DNA from: Lepas anatifera
Taxonomy: Eukaryota > Arthropoda > Thecostraca > Lepadidae
Direction of reading: 5' to 3'
Assembly (NCBI GenBank): GCA_034440635.1
Contig: JAOTON010001526.1
Coordinates: forward strand, 3,047,001 to 3,111,000
Length of the DNA stretch: 64,000 nt
Below are positions 36,076-48,230 of the stretch, in pieces; the stretch's first letter is position 1, and every line of letters begins with the position of its first letter. Under the pieces are notes generated by a model. It searched no databases and was not told the origin of the DNA. It saw nothing but the letters and a program-made list of their open reading frames with translations. The translations under genes were made by a program, and so were the position numbers.

Positions 36076-36490
36076 AGATAAAGATAGATAAATAGCTTGA
36101 GATCACTACTGAAACACGAAAATACCTGGCTTATCTCGCACCCCCGCCTGAAGGCCGTCAGGGGCTGAAAAGTTGTGTTCTGGCTTTCCGCGATCTTCAT
36201 TTTGCTGTGCATGCGGTTTGTTTAATTTTTGTTTGCTCGTGGTTTTAGCATGTAGAGCCCAAATTTGGGCAATTTTATATTGGTGGTTCTGAAGTTTTAG
36301 CTTTGGACGCTGCTATGGTGGTCGCGCAGTATTTATCATGTCCGATCGAAGCAAAAGTAATGATCTGTTGTTTTATGGAAAATTGTATTCAAAGAATAGT
36401 TTTAAGTTCTAAGAGGAGGACGTTTTGGGTACTAAAGTTTTCTCTCACTTTCCCTTTTGTGCCTGTTTCATCAGAGCACTTTCATGTTCT

Positions 36491-36663
36491 TTCATATTTT
36501 TCGTTGTGATTCCGTTGTTTTAGGTAATTTTAGTCATTGTTTTGATACGGTTTTTGTGTATGGTTGTTTTATTGTATGTTTTGTTGGGTGCGTTTTCTTT
36601 GTGTTTTTTTTTCATATTTTTCGTTGTGATTCCGTTGTTTTAGGTAATTTTAGTCATTGTTTT
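36491..36663 (+). repeat. Exact 53-bp direct repeat with period 120
   Basis: 36491-36543 and 36611-36663 are identical (landmarks 'ttcatatttttcgttgtgat', 'ccgttgttttaggtaatttt'), with unlike sequence between them. This is a recent local duplication of unknown cause in T-rich DNA. Confidence 0.9.
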
Positions 36664-39622
36664 CGAATACATTTTTGCATCATCAGCTTTATTTGTTAGT
36701 TCTTTCCCGGCCATTTTTTCCTTTCCCTGCCTCGGTAAAACTCCTTTTATCGAGTTTTTAAACTGCCGTGGGAACTCATGTTTGGTATTAGAGACCCTTG
36801 GGGCACAAGGGCCCAATCGCTGGTTTCCAACAGTTGAGGCAGTTGTACTGGCCATATGTACATGTCCAGTGGTAATATAGGTAACTATATCTATAGGTAA
36901 TTATTTTTCTGAATGCAATGACATTAAGTTTCATGTGTGTCCTTGCAGTTTGAAATTATTGGGAATGAAAAAGTGTGTATGCCTCTCAAACTTGGACTAA
37001 AACGCCCACCTCTGTTTATCAAACTTGACTTTCACTCTCTGGATGAAAATTCTACCACCAAGCTACCCAGGCGTCCTATGCTGAGACCCATTTCTACATA
37101 TGTACAGAACAGTCGGCTGTTATCCTTTCTAACCAATCTCTCTGCAGTTTCAGTTTTGTTTCCAATCGGTCTATTGTCTCGCATTTGATAGAATGTAGCT
37201 AAGCAGCACCACAATTATCATTGGTGATAAAGGAAGTTTTGTGGAGGTCCAAATGTGTGGCATTCGTCCGCAAAGGAAGGTGAATCGGCCAATGGAACCG
37301 TACCTGATTCAAACTTTTTCAACAGATTTCACTTCTGAAAGGAAGTTGGAATTGGCAGTTTCCTGGCTCGCGCCTCTAGGGCGAGAAGCAATTGAGGTAG
37401 CGCTATTCTATCACGGTGGGAATAGAGGCCTGATTATCACCGCTTTGACGCGGCGTTCACACCATTCAGTGCTAACCGCGGGGGTCCGTCGCACGGATTA
37501 TCGCGGTGGTTTATTCCCTTACAGAATATGCGTGCCGAATCGCCAATAGCCGTGGGGTGGTGAGAAAAACAATTTTGTTCAGCGCACGGGCGAGGGGCGG
37601 TTCGATTGTGCCCGGTATTGAGAGATATTAAGAGGGGACAGTGCGACAATTGTCCGCTCTATCTCGTATATCACAGACGGGAACGGACACCCGGAGCGAC
37701 AGCTCGAGGAGAGTCGCAATAGAAGCTGCATCCATGCAAAAAATCGGCCACACGGAAGCCATACATCTCACCATCGACGAAGTACGTTTGTAAAAATTTC
37801 CCTGAGACTATTTCCCAGTAAGTAAGCGTCAGCTAAAATGAGCCAGATTGGCCGAATATGTGGAGATTGTTCGAATTGCGTAATCATTTCGCAGCTTCAC
37901 CCGGTTATCAGTTCTCTGGCAGCCGTGCCAGCCGCGCCGACTTTCACAAAGACGAAGGGCAAAAGCGGCGATGCTGGCGGCGCCTCACCCAACGACGAAA
38001 CGTCATTTACGCCCCGTCGAAAACTCATTAGAAGATGAGTAATTACCAGTGAGACGAAGCCGAGTGGTGCCTTCGGTTCGGCCGAAATTAGCCCACTAAT
38101 TAAACGCGGTAGATCACTTTCAATCAGCAGCGGTGGTGTGCTCTTGCGGGGCTGCCGTATCTCATTCCATGCGTACGGTTCTGCTCACGCGCACGTCGTG
38201 CGCTGTTGCTGTACGGAATTCAGCGATGCAGCCTTGAAAAATGAGGTACCAGCGCTCGTGACCACGCTGCTCTGCAGTCGCAGTAGGAGTAGGGAAACGT
38301 GTGGTTTGTGCACATTCTGTGGTTGAATGGCCGTCGTTGGTTTTTCACCAACCGAGCCGTTCGAAACATTTCAGGACAGTAACAAGCGAAAACCGTGCCT
38401 CCCACCAGGGAGGGAGGGTTTCTCTGCAACATGCAGAGCGTGGACATAATTTCCTAAAATGAGCCTTTAAAACCCGGCCAGTTTCTCAGTTTAAATAGTC
38501 GCATCGAAGGTTAAAATATGAGCATGCAGGTGTCAGCATCAGCTGCCGCTCTTGCTGATACTGCATCAACACCATCAGCTCTTATATGTTGCTGGTGGAA
38601 AAAGACGAAGAGAACGAAAGCTCGTTGGAAAATTTTATCGTTTCAATCGGGCAGATGAAAAATGTCAGGAAACAAGAAAGTTCTGTCACTGAGGAATGGC
38701 CATTCTGGACGCCAAACCAGACGTTTCCGCAGTCTCTTTGAGCACATTGCTATAAAACAAACATTCTAGATACCGCCCTTTTCACTTTTTTCTTTCTTGT
38801 CCGGAGTCTAAGTTTCTTTTTTAACACGATGCTGGATGCTTCTGAGGAAACCGTGAACGGTGTTAATGACACATCCGTAAACATTTGTTAGGTTGCATTT
38901 CTGATATAGAGAATTAATGAATACAACTGCCTGTGTAGTCTCAGCATCAGAAAATAATTAAATCCATGTAAAATGTAGTCGTCAATCTCTGCTCGAGGAA
39001 GTTTCCTGTAAGGGTCATCTCTTAACTGTTCCGGTCGAGGCCGTGAAACCTTTGTACGCCTGACAATTGACTCACTGCGGAATGACTCGCTGTCCATTCA
39101 ACTCGCTTGAAATGTGCTGGGCTCCCTCACTAAAGCAGGATCGACTGAACTATGCCTCAGAAGTTTCGCTGTAACGATACGCTCCTCTCTGGGAGCGATC
39201 TAACGGGTCTCGGAAACGCCCGAACGTCGTCACCCATCCGCCGGCCTCGTCGGGCAGGGAAACGAGCGATAAACGCCGCCGAACGACGCTCGGCGGATCG
39301 ATCACGCCCAGTTAACGCCGGGCCTTGGTACGTTTGTGACGGGCCTCCACGCTGGGTACAGTGCTTTGACTGATAAAGCCGAAACCAATAGGAAAACAAA
39401 GCCGCGCGCGCACAGTATGTACGGTGGGAGGTTCTCCCGTGTACAAAACAAATTTGGGACATATTGCAGCCAACCGTGGGAAGCAGTATCGTGATGTAGG
39501 GAATTCTTTTAAAATTTGCATAAGTAGAGCTTCGCCTGTGGAATCTTGAAGGGAGGAGGTAAGGAAACCATACCCCAGCTCACTGAGAATGCAAATCAGC
39601 GCGAAACCGTAGGGTTCTTTGG
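36664..39622. other. No gene that I can defend
   Basis: Contains a possible acceptor-preceded open stretch at 36949-37188 and CpG-rich patches at 37900-38320 and 39180-39420. None gives a recognisable protein. No transposon ends with duplications were found in this part, which makes it the longest stretch here without clear mobile DNA. Confidence 0.35.
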
Positions 39623-39626
39623 TTAA

Positions 39627-40759
39627 CCCTCGTCAGTACCGAGAGGGGCAGATACCTGCCTCCCTCCTCCCTAGGATTTTTGCTAACAGCTAAAACAACG
39701 ACAATGCTCAGAGCTGCCGCGCTTGGCGTGCTGTTTCTCGGTCTTTTTTGCAGCTTTTGACAAAATTATAGGTTCTGGTCGTACTAGGTGAAGTTATCAG
39801 TCCAAGTGACCTAACCTCAAAGCATGTTTAGAGGTACAGCAGCAAGAACAGACTTAATCTATTGATCTGAGATTCACATCACGTAGTGAGTTTAACGAGT
39901 CAAAAAGTTTGTGGTATCATTATTTTCTAATATTGTGACGTGGGTTGAACTCAGGCATTTGACCTCTCCATTAGATATTGTTTTAAGCCCAATAGCTTCC
40001 AAGACAATGGTGAAAGCTCGCTTATGCTGATGCCGTGTCTGGTTTGAAACTGCGGTTCGACTGATGTGCGTTGTGATCCATGCTGATCTTGAGCTAACCT
40101 TAGGTCACGTCAGGTCAGGTTAATATTCTAATTTTTCCTGACAATGACATGATTTACCTCATTCCATTTGGCTTGATGGGAAGATTCCAATGCTGCTTAT
40201 ATACTTTCTATTGCTTTAAACTATTAGTTGTGATCAGTGGCGGATCCAGGGGGGGACAAAAAAGGCATTTGGCCCCCCAAACGGAAAAGCTCGGGGCAAA
40301 ACTATGTTTTTGCCCCCCAAGCGATCGACCTCATTTTTCCCCGATTCCTTTTTAGTTTGAAAGAAAGATTTTGGTGCTTCAACTCCCAACTTCAAACAGA
40401 ACCAGTTAAGTTCAGTGGAAATTTGGGGCCTTGGAGAGGGAGAAGGTATCTTGAGCCCATATTTTTCACCCGGTGCCGTTTTTTTTTTGCTTTTCGCCTC
40501 ACATACCGAAGATACCACAAAACGCAAATTTAGATCGTATTCCATGAGAAAGATACTTTGACCCCTAGTGACCTAAAAAATGACCTAACCAAATTTTCGG
40601 ATGAGATTAAAACAGGCTATCTAATGTCTCTTTCCCGCTGTTGCCACCTAGCGTGATCGCTGCGATCTGTCATAGTAGGGGGAGGCAGAGTGGGTTATAC
40701 CCACTCCCTCCCCTCCCCGTACCGGCGAAGGTGGCGCAAACCCCCTACCAGCACGTTGT
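39627..40759. mobile_element. TTAA-type element related to family B, eroded
   Basis: Left flank TTAA (39623-39626) then CCCTCGTCAGTACCGAGAGG. On the right 'ggcgaaggtggcgcaaaccc' and 'ccagcacgttgtaa', where TTAA seems mutated. Interior with TGACCT units and the family blocks 'gaacaga..taatctattg', 'gacctctccatt'. It carries a truncated hAT-type insertion at 40235. Confidence 0.65.
40235..40510. mobile_element. hAT-type MITE fragment nested in a TTAA-type element
   Basis: 'cagtggcggatccagg' followed by the body of the 23581 element ('aaaaggcatttg', 'ccccaaacggaaaagctcgg', 'aactatgtttttgcc', 'cttcaaacagaaccagtta'). The right terminus is missing. Confidence 0.75.
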
Positions 40760-40763
40760 AATA

Positions 40764-42429
40764 TTATGCAGATGTATTCATTGGTACTCTATTTCTGAAA
40801 CCTGAGGAACATATTGATCTGAAACCCTGTTCTGAAACTCGGCCAAATATTCGCACCGTCTTCAAACTGACACTTTTCTTCCCGTGACAGATTTCCTGGC
40901 TAAGTGTGTCATTTGCCATAACATTGACACCCTTCTCCATTTCGCATAATCCACGAATCCCTGTATTCCATGAAAGATGTTGTCCAACTATAGTTGGCCT
41001 TTTCTCAGCAAAACAAATTCCAATTGTCACGGACATATGATCCCTTTACGGCCGGAGTTCTGTTCTGCTGTCCTCGACAGATGGCGATGACAAGAGTGAC
41101 AAACCGCTTCCTGGCAAATTAGTTGTCACGCCATCATTTCTCTGTGATGGAGCGGAACCCGAGAGGCATTCCGATAGAAGCATCTCAGAGCGGGCCTCTC
41201 CTAATCGATTCTGTCTGAGACCGATGTGGAATTACACGGCGCCTTTCTTCAATGGTTCGTTAGCTGAGAAAAATGAGATTATATTTGATTTCGCGGGTTG
41301 ATTAGTTTGTTTGTGGCCAGCATCAACCGTGGAATATTGTTGGATTTCTGCAGGAGGCCTCGGCTGAATAGCTGCTAATGAAGACTGTTGTGGTTTGGCA
41401 AAGGCCTAAAGCTGGAGAGTTCGGTCAGATGGTGCTGATTCTACAGCTTGAGGCAGTGGTTTATTTACAGCCGCCTGAAAATCTAATCATGAGCTGCATT
41501 CTGCCGATAAATTCAGAGGCGTCACGGGTTCCAGTTTTTTTATTCCATCACATTTCTCGGGTGATTCACAAATACATTATTTGATCTACGGACGAACTCT
41601 ACTTGACCTACGGACGAACTCTATTAAATCCTAGAACTGAAAATAGTGTCTTATAAACGTAGGTACACTGGCAGGCGCAGAGCGGGGCCATGGCCCCCAA
41701 AATGACGAAACTTTTGCCGATTTTTTAGAAACACTATGTTTTACGGTTCTCACCAGTTGGCCCTCCCCAAAACGGCGCTCGTGCGTCCGCCCCTGCGTAT
41801 CTACCTATTTATGTCTCAGCTGTTTGCTTACTCATTATAGATAACACTAACAAGGGACAATAGGCAATGCAGCCTACTGTACGCATTTTATCTCTCTGAA
41901 CCAGCAGCTTGATGGAGCCGCCTTAAAATGTTTTTCATCATTACGGATGTGAAGTTAAATCACGATCGACTTCGCCCAAGCAATAACTAAAGTCTATACT
42001 ATTCCATAAGTTGACTCAATCATCTGACAAAATGCCGCGCTACCTGGGAAAATATATATGGAAAGTACATTACAATTTCACTGATAAAATCACTTGAAAG
42101 CCTTAATCCTGATCCACCGAACTGACCAAATCATGCTGGAAACATACAGCAATGATAATCTGGCCGGACGGATTTTTGCTAGCACAAACATTATTGTTCA
42201 CAACATTGTTGGGATAGAATGAAATGTAATGGCCACTAAAACTGATTAAGTTCGCACTTAAATAGGAAACAATACAAAAATGGTCTGTATCATCTATTAC
42301 TGATCTCAACACAATACGCATTTGTTTCGCTAACCTAGTCCTCGACAAGCCAACCCCGAAGGCTTTTGTCAGGAGCCATGGGCGGAGTTGGAGAAAACCA
42401 ATCACTGCATGAAAGCATGATGCATCATT
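40764..42429. other. No gene; eroded hAT-type remnant at about 41671-41796
   Basis: 'caggcgcagagcggggccat' at the left and 'gcgtccgcccctgc' at the right of 41671-41796 look like decayed ends of the G-rich hAT group. The rest is unremarkable. The long minus-strand open frame starting in the CpG island to the right runs into this region but is not recognisable. Confidence 0.4.
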
Positions 42430-42786
42430 GTACCATGTGGCCGTGCGACTGGCGGTGGGGGGGAGGGGGGCGTCGGAGGCGACAGAGCGCCGCGCCGTCG
42501 CGGCACAGTCACCACCGCGCGGTGCACTCGCCGCGCTGGCCACACCAGTCTGTCGCGTGCCGTGAAGCGGGGAGGCGGCGGCTGCCCAAAAGGCGCGGTT
42601 GGTGACGAGGAAAACACGCCGCAGTGACCAAAGTCGAGGAAGCATGGCGCTCATCTGTGAACTGCTGCAGCCTGGTCGACAGATGAGCTTCTGCGGTGGA
42701 TGGTGACCTGCAGAACTGAGACTCGTGGTTTTCACATGTTTTGTGGTGGTTCAAAGACGTGGAGCCGTGAGAGCGATTCCCTGAAG
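42430..42786 (+). promoter_or_regulatory. CpG-rich probable promoter and 5' UTR
   Basis: CpG density and GC content rise sharply at 42430-42620 (for example 'cgccgcgccgtcgcgg', 'cgcgcggtgcactcgccgcg') and fall again after the exon. There is no clear TATA box, as usual for CpG-type promoters. The following exon starts about 170 bp later. Confidence 0.5.
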
Positions 42787-42901
42787 ATGCAGTTGAGCGC
42801 TAGGGTAGCGGTGGTAGTGTGGACGGTGTTGGAGCTGGCGGTACGATGCGCAGCCAGCGTGGATCTGTGGGTGTCGAAGGCTGAAACCAAGGCTTTGCTA
42901 G
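42787..42901 (+). CDS. First coding exon, signal peptide plus start of a WIF-like domain (Ryk/Derailed-like)
   Basis: ATG at 42787 opens a frame with a basic N-terminus, a hydrophobic core (VAVVVWTVLEL) and Ala/Cys-Ala-Ala cleavage-type residues: a signal peptide of about 23 residues. Then comes SVDLWVSKAETKALLG. Ryk/Derailed receptors and WIF-1 begin their WIF domain with the same pattern, a short strand with L-W/Y followed by a helix ending L-I/L-G, directly after the signal peptide. The exon stops at a consensus donor (g|gtaagg, GT at 42902) after the first base of the final Gly codon, so the intron is phase 1. Ryk proteins are single-pass Wnt receptors with a pseudokinase inside the cell; WIF-1 is a secreted Wnt binder. 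I favour Ryk because of the LLG ending. I did not find exon 2 in the window, so the intron would exceed 21 kb. Confidence 0.55.
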
Positions 42902-43320
42902 GTAAGGAAGGTGAAAAAACTAGACGTTCGAGATCTTCTTTGACTGTTTAGTGCGAATTATTATTGTTCCTCTTACATGAAAGGCTATTTAGCCAAGTCG
43001 GTTGCTGTCTCTAGATTTTCTGTCTTTAAATTTAGACTTTCCCGATGTCATATATTAAGCTGGACCCTTACGCGGCAGGCCGCGTATCAGGTTTACCACA
43101 TGGACACCATATTTTACTGGTTCAGCCAAAAGCTGGACTTTTAGATACCAATACGTAATCCTCGGGGACGAATTTCATTTTTTCCAGAATCAAACCAAGG
43201 CGGGCCGAAACTGTCACACCATCTACGAGTATGTTAATAAAATCAAAATGACTAGCTTTAATTTGATTTTAAAGCTCAAAAAGGTTTTAAGAGCTCCTGC
43301 AGTGATCCGATCATAACGAA

Positions 43321-43660
43321 CAGGGGCGGATGCAGACCCGAGCTTTGGGGAGCCAAACCCATGTGTCTGCCTCTCCTTCGGGGAGGGGGGGTAGGAGCGA
43401 ATATTTATTTGCTCTACAGACCTAGTGTAAACACTTTTTTAGTGCTCGACAGACCTAGTATAAGCTACCTCTCCAAGTGCATGATCGCTCTCGGGGGGGG
43501 GGACCGGGAGCGAATATTTTTTGCTCTAGAGACCTAGTGTAAACACCTTTTTTCAAAAAAATTCTCCGGCGTTTGGGGGTGGGCGAAAGATAGTTCGGCC
43601 CCCCCTCCAGCGCTTTGGGGAGGCCATGGTCGGAATGTCTCTCCCCTGCGTTCGCCAATG
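43321..43660. mobile_element. hAT-type MITE with perfect 8-bp duplication
   Basis: Starts 'caggggcggatgcag' and ends 'ctgcgttcgccaatg'. The flanks 'ataacgaa' are identical (43313-43320, 43661-43668). Internally the block 'gctctacagacctagtgtaa' occurs twice, so the copy contains an internal duplication. Same family as 1-174. Confidence 0.9.
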
Positions 43661-43668
43661 ATAACGAA

Positions 43669-44235
43669 TGACCCGAGAAAGCAATCCAACCCATGAGCTT
43701 TACCGGCGGACGCGTGGGATCACGCTTGTCCGCAATTAAGTATTCATCATTGGAATGTTCCAAAAATTAACTCAGAGATGGCAACCCTGAAACACAGCAT
43801 GTAGAAGATGGCGAGAACGCAATATCTTGTAAGTGCTGATGGCATCCCCCTCCAGCGTATTTTTCTCCGAGTGAAAGGACCTCGCTCTGTTTATGCCAGC
43901 TCAAATTCCAAACAAGACCGCAGAACCACTGGAAACCCGCACATGCAACCGTGGTCGGTGTAACCTCCAGGCGGTGCGGTTTTCACCTCAGCGTTCCAGC
44001 AACCCACCATCGAAAAACCCACATCATAATAATGAGCCTACCAAGGATCCAAAACTAGCTTTCACATTTAGCTAGTTAGCTTGATGTGGCTGTCTATCCT
44101 CATACTTTGTATGGGTTTCCATCCCATCACGAGAAACATTTGTGAAAGTGACAAATGTAACATACTGTGTACGAATCCCGTCATTACTTACATAACACTA
44201 AAGTGCACATGTAGTGGTCTCTTGTTACATTTATA
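43669..44235. other. No gene recognised
   Basis: Mixed-composition sequence. If the exon at 42787 is real, this is intronic. Confidence 0.4.
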
Positions 44236-44239
44236 TTAA

Positions 44240-44690
44240 CACCCACCCCGGTGGGCCTCCGAGCCAACTTTGCCATGGTGGAGGGTGTTCAAACACCCCC
44301 CTCGAACTCGGCTCCTATGCAGGATAGCAAAAAAACGCGAAAGGTCTTGGATAGCCCATACAAATTCATGAAGAAACTACGTTGGTCACTTTTTGGCTCA
44401 GGTCTATATGAGGTCACGACAGATCAAAGAAGGTGGCATGTTACAGAAGAGTGTTCGGGCTTTAGCGTCTGACAGAGTTGAGTTAGAATATTTTTTCGGT
44501 TTCATTCGCTTCCTCACGTTACGGAAAATCGAGTGCTGTATAATATGAATACACTAGGTAAAAAATAAAAAATGGCCTGACCTGAGCACAGGTCAAAGAC
44601 AGTATCCAACCTAGAATAGTCAATATGCATATTAATGAACTCGCAATAGCAATCCAAACGTAATGGTATCAAAATAAAAGATTTAGCGTC
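44240..44690. mobile_element. TTAA-type family B fragment
   Basis: TTAA at 44236-44239, then 'cacccaccccggtgggcctc', 'ggtggagggtgttcaaacac' and 'ggatagcccata'. This is the inverted right half of the 21909-22900 element. It breaks off near 44690 without a second end. Confidence 0.7.
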
Positions 44691-45049
44691 CTTTCCTGCT
44701 ATAGGCGTAGGAACGGTAAAATTATTGGGGGGCCAGGGTCGCTGACATAAACTTGGACCACGCTTTGAAAAAGCTTTGTTTTGTGGCGAAATATTGGCTC
44801 TGGCGCTCCTTCAAGCCCGCAGCCGGACAAAAATGCCAAAGGACACACAAATAGATATAAACACGAGCTGACGAGCAAAATTATTTGTATTTTTCGGATA
44901 TCGTAAAAATACGTATCTGAATGGATCCTAGTCAGCCTAAGGGCTTAGCAATTTTTTTGCTGTAGAGAGGTTGAACATGTTACCTAAATTAATCTGTAGT
45001 AGCCCTGCTCTCTATATGAGGCAAAACTGTCGTCATATCGCCTGGTCAC
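44691..45049. other. No feature recognised
   Basis: Sequence between two TTAA-type fragments. No ends or coding content could be defined. Confidence 0.35.
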
Positions 45050-45889
45050 TAACAAGTTTGCAAACGGACACTTTAAACAAACATATCCTTTCAGGTCCTG
45101 TATATTTACTTCATTGACCTAGTTATATTTAGTATAGTACCCTTTATATTTAGTTTCATTGACCTAGGTCAATATCTTCAAGGTTAAATGAGGTCACAAA
45201 GGTCAAAATTTGGCCGTGCTGGAGACTTACCGGGAAATGCCGGTTTTTTTGCGGGAACAAGTCACAAATACGCTATAAACGGGCTTAGGGTATGAAAGGA
45301 AGGTCCTGTACGAGGTGACCTCATATTTTTGGGTCAAGTTCATTCAAGGTCATTGACCTATGACGTCGCAAAAAACATATTCCCGTAATATACAATGTAA
45401 CTGCCAATATGGCCTCCATTTGGCAGGAAATAAGTGTTTCATCTTGACCCATGACCCATGACCTTTGACCTTGACCTTGACACAGTGACCTTTACCTACA
45501 ATGACGTTATACCTCATGATAGGTGATGCCATTTGACTGGGAGCACTGGATTCAATGACCTTGACCTTTGACCTTGACCTTCATGTAGGATGACCTTAAC
45601 ATATAACCTAATTATATTGCCTTATGACGTCACCAACCGGCTGCAACGCAGACTAACTACTGCGGTCGCGCAATTATGACGATCTCAAAATATAAGTCTG
45701 ATTTTGAAAGCCTAGAAGTAAAAAAAATTCGGACGATTTTCAAAGTCTATACGCCATTCGACGCGCTCACTAATTCTGTTAAATGTGGCCGAGTTTCGTT
45801 TTCCGGCGGGCGGACGGTTCTCCGGCCACACCGGAAAAACAGGTGGGGGGGCACTTTAGGACCCCCTCCACTGCGCGTGTTAAGGTGCA
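45050..45889. mobile_element. TTAA-type family C element, right end intact
   Basis: Ends 'ccactgcgcgtg' then TTAA (45890-45893). It is the inverted relative of 12568-12734 plus 19779-20315 and lacks the LTR element, so it shows the empty site. It contains dense TGACCT units, including two perfect TGACCT-T-TGACCT repeats at 45459-45471 and 45562-45574. The left boundary is uncertain. Confidence 0.65.
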
Positions 45890-46053
45890 GCGCCAATTGC
45901 TAAGGCTCCGATTGGCGCTTTTGTCCGGGCTTACTCACTCCCCTTCAAAAAATTTCGCCTAGATCCGCTTTTGGCACTGCTAAAAAAGCGGGAAAGGGCC
46001 TGCAATGACACTCTCTCCTCACCTTTTGTATAAAACCGTTTCAACCACAAGTT

Positions 46054-47245
46054 CAGGGGCGCAGCCAGAGGGGGTCACATGGGGCACGTGCCCCCCATTG
46101 GTCCCGAAGTACCCGTTTCGGATGAAACTGCCCCACGGCCGCTGAAGCGTTTTGGAAGTGCCCTTTGCTCGGAAGTGCCCCTCAATCACGTAACTGTGTA
46201 CCTCCGTCGTGAATTTGCCTCTGAATGAAATAAATTTCCTCATTTAGGTGTCTACCTACAATGGCAGAGGCAAACGGCAAATGAGGCGTGTGCCCCTAAC
46301 TGGTTATTGAGTGCCCTCAGCTACTAAAAGTGCCCCTATGCAACTGAAAATGCAAGTGGTTTTAGTCTGAAGGTGCCCTTCAGTCAGTGGCGCAGCCAGC
46401 GGGCACAGGGGAACGTGCCCCCATTAGTTTCCGGGTGCCCTCTGCGGATGAAAGTGCCCCACGGCCGCTGAAACGTGGGCTTTCTTTTTGGATGTGCCCT
46501 TAGCTCAGAAGGGCCCCCTCAACCACTTAACTGTGTACCTCCATTGTGAATTTGCCTCTGAATGAAAGTGTCCCTCGGTCGCTGAAACGTGCACCTTCTT
46601 TATGGATGCACCCTTAGCTCGGAAGTGCCCCTTAATCACGTAACTGTGTACATTCGTTGTGAATTTTCTTCTGAATAAAAATACATTTCCTCATTTAGGT
46701 GTCTACCTAGAATGGTATAGTTTCACCTACTGAAAGTTTCCCAATGTCTTTGATAATTTTAACTGTTGTTTTAACTATTACAATTGTGTTTAGTTTGAAT
46801 GTGCCCCTCGGTCAGAGACGCAGCCAAAGGGATGCAGGGGAACGTGCCCTCCATTGGTTCCCAGGCATTGGCGGATCTAGAAGCAACTTTTAAGGGTCCA
46901 AACCACCCGTTTGGGTGGGCCAAATCGGAAAAAAATCGCGAAACTTTCCCTAATAGAATGTAACGAAGCGTGACATTCCCTTAAAGAGTCCCTAGATCTG
47001 CTCTGGGGGCTTTAGGCCAACTCAGGGCCCCGAACCAGTTCAGACGCTCAGCTTGGTAGAAAATTGAGTGCCTATGGGAAGCAGCCCATGAAACCCCAGA
47101 GGTGCCCTAGCTTTCTTCGGCAACAGGATTCGGCCAGACAGACTGAGACACTCCTCAGCGTTTCCCTGGCGACGTTTTTTAAGCTAGAAAAAGTGCCCCT
47201 CCATGGTGCTGTGCCCCCCATACTGAGGCTCTGGCTGCGCCCTTG
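46054..47245. mobile_element. hAT-type element of repeated modules, perfect 8-bp duplication
   Basis: 'caggggcgcagccagag' at the left and 'ctctggctgcgcccttg' at the right form inverted repeats. The duplication 'cacaagtt' is exact (46046-46053, 47246-47253). Inside, a module with 'gtgcccc', 'ccccacggccgctgaa', 'tagctcggaagtgcccc' and 'taactgtgtac' is repeated three or more times (from 46054, 46384 and about 46560), and terminus-like 'cagtggcgcagccag' recurs at 46384. A piece near 46865 resembles the element at 55200. Non-coding. Confidence 0.85.
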
Positions 47246-47253
47246 CACAAGTT

Positions 47254-47929
47254 TCCGGGTTATGTTAGGGACATGAACGCAGGGTAGCAACTGGCCCAAA
47301 TCAAACAACTATTGGTTTTAGAACGAAATTTTGTTGTGAGCAGGAACTTCGAGATTAATTAGCTAACGCCACTTTTTTCCGTTGTGGTAATACTCATCGT
47401 TGCTCGCTTACCTTCTTGCTGAAACACTTTCGGATGTCCGTTGTTCTCGTCGCTGTCTCCACCAACTGGAACGATGATACAAAACAAACGTTTGCACCCC
47501 GCCTGCCCCAGCGCTCTGCCAATTGGTACAGGAAAATAATAAATCGTCAGCTGATATTTCCAGTCTCGCAAATCACCGCGGGTTCTCGCGCGCCTCCGAG
47601 CAACGCGAGATGACGTTACCGCGCGAGCTCAAAAATTCAGCTGAAGCCATTCCGGCGGAATCCTCCACTCAGTAGGTGCTAGTTGCGGGCGATTATAACT
47701 TCACTTTTCACCGGCTGAGTCAAGCCCAGTTAGAGCGTTTTGGGCACGGGTCCAATTACAGTTTTATATATGCTGGGACACTAATGAATTACTCATTCTT
47801 TATCATTTTCAGCACAATATGGTTAAATTTGTGGATGAGCATCTACCTCAAAATATTGGGGAAGGGGCAGCTCTATGGTCTGGCCCCCAACGAGAATATT
47901 GAGGGCCATGGCCACACCGCCCCCTGGCC
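47254..47929. other. No gene recognised
   Basis: Mixed-composition sequence between transposon pieces, with only short open frames. Confidence 0.35.
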
Positions 47930-48230
47930 TCCCGTTCCTACTCCTATGTTTCCTGCAAAGTTATTGACCCAGGTCTGAACCCTGCTTAAATAGCCCCAGA
48001 TGACCTCTGAAAGGTGACAGGTCAAAAACTGCAACATGAACCTGGAAATGGGCCCAGGATACTACGATTAATTCCTGTTTTCGCCATGTATTTCCATTAT
48101 TTTCATGGTCCGTACCTGACCCTAGGTCTTCGATATGAAAAATCCCGGAATATATTTTGTAGCACTCGGTGTGCCCAGCCCCCGTTCAAGTTGCCTGGCA
48201 TTTTGCGGCGGTGACGTCATCGCCGCGATG
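47930..48230. mobile_element. TTAA-type family B fragment (interior)
   Basis: In reverse it follows the middle of the 21909-22900 element: 'ttattgaccca', 'tagccccagatgacctctga', 'tgggcccaggatactac', 'gtccgtacctgacc.taggtc', 'tagcactcggtg'. No termini. Confidence 0.6.

Noticed and set aside
36949..37188. Possible internal exon after 'tgtccttgcag'
   Set aside because: The acceptor is plausible, but the frame runs on to a stop without a convincing donor and the peptide is not recognised. No link to the Ryk-like exon downstream could be made.
42103..42735. 210-codon minus-strand open frame through the CpG island
   Set aside because: It is long only because the island lacks AT-rich stops. It has no recognisable domain, and the plus strand offers a better exon with signal peptide and splice donor.
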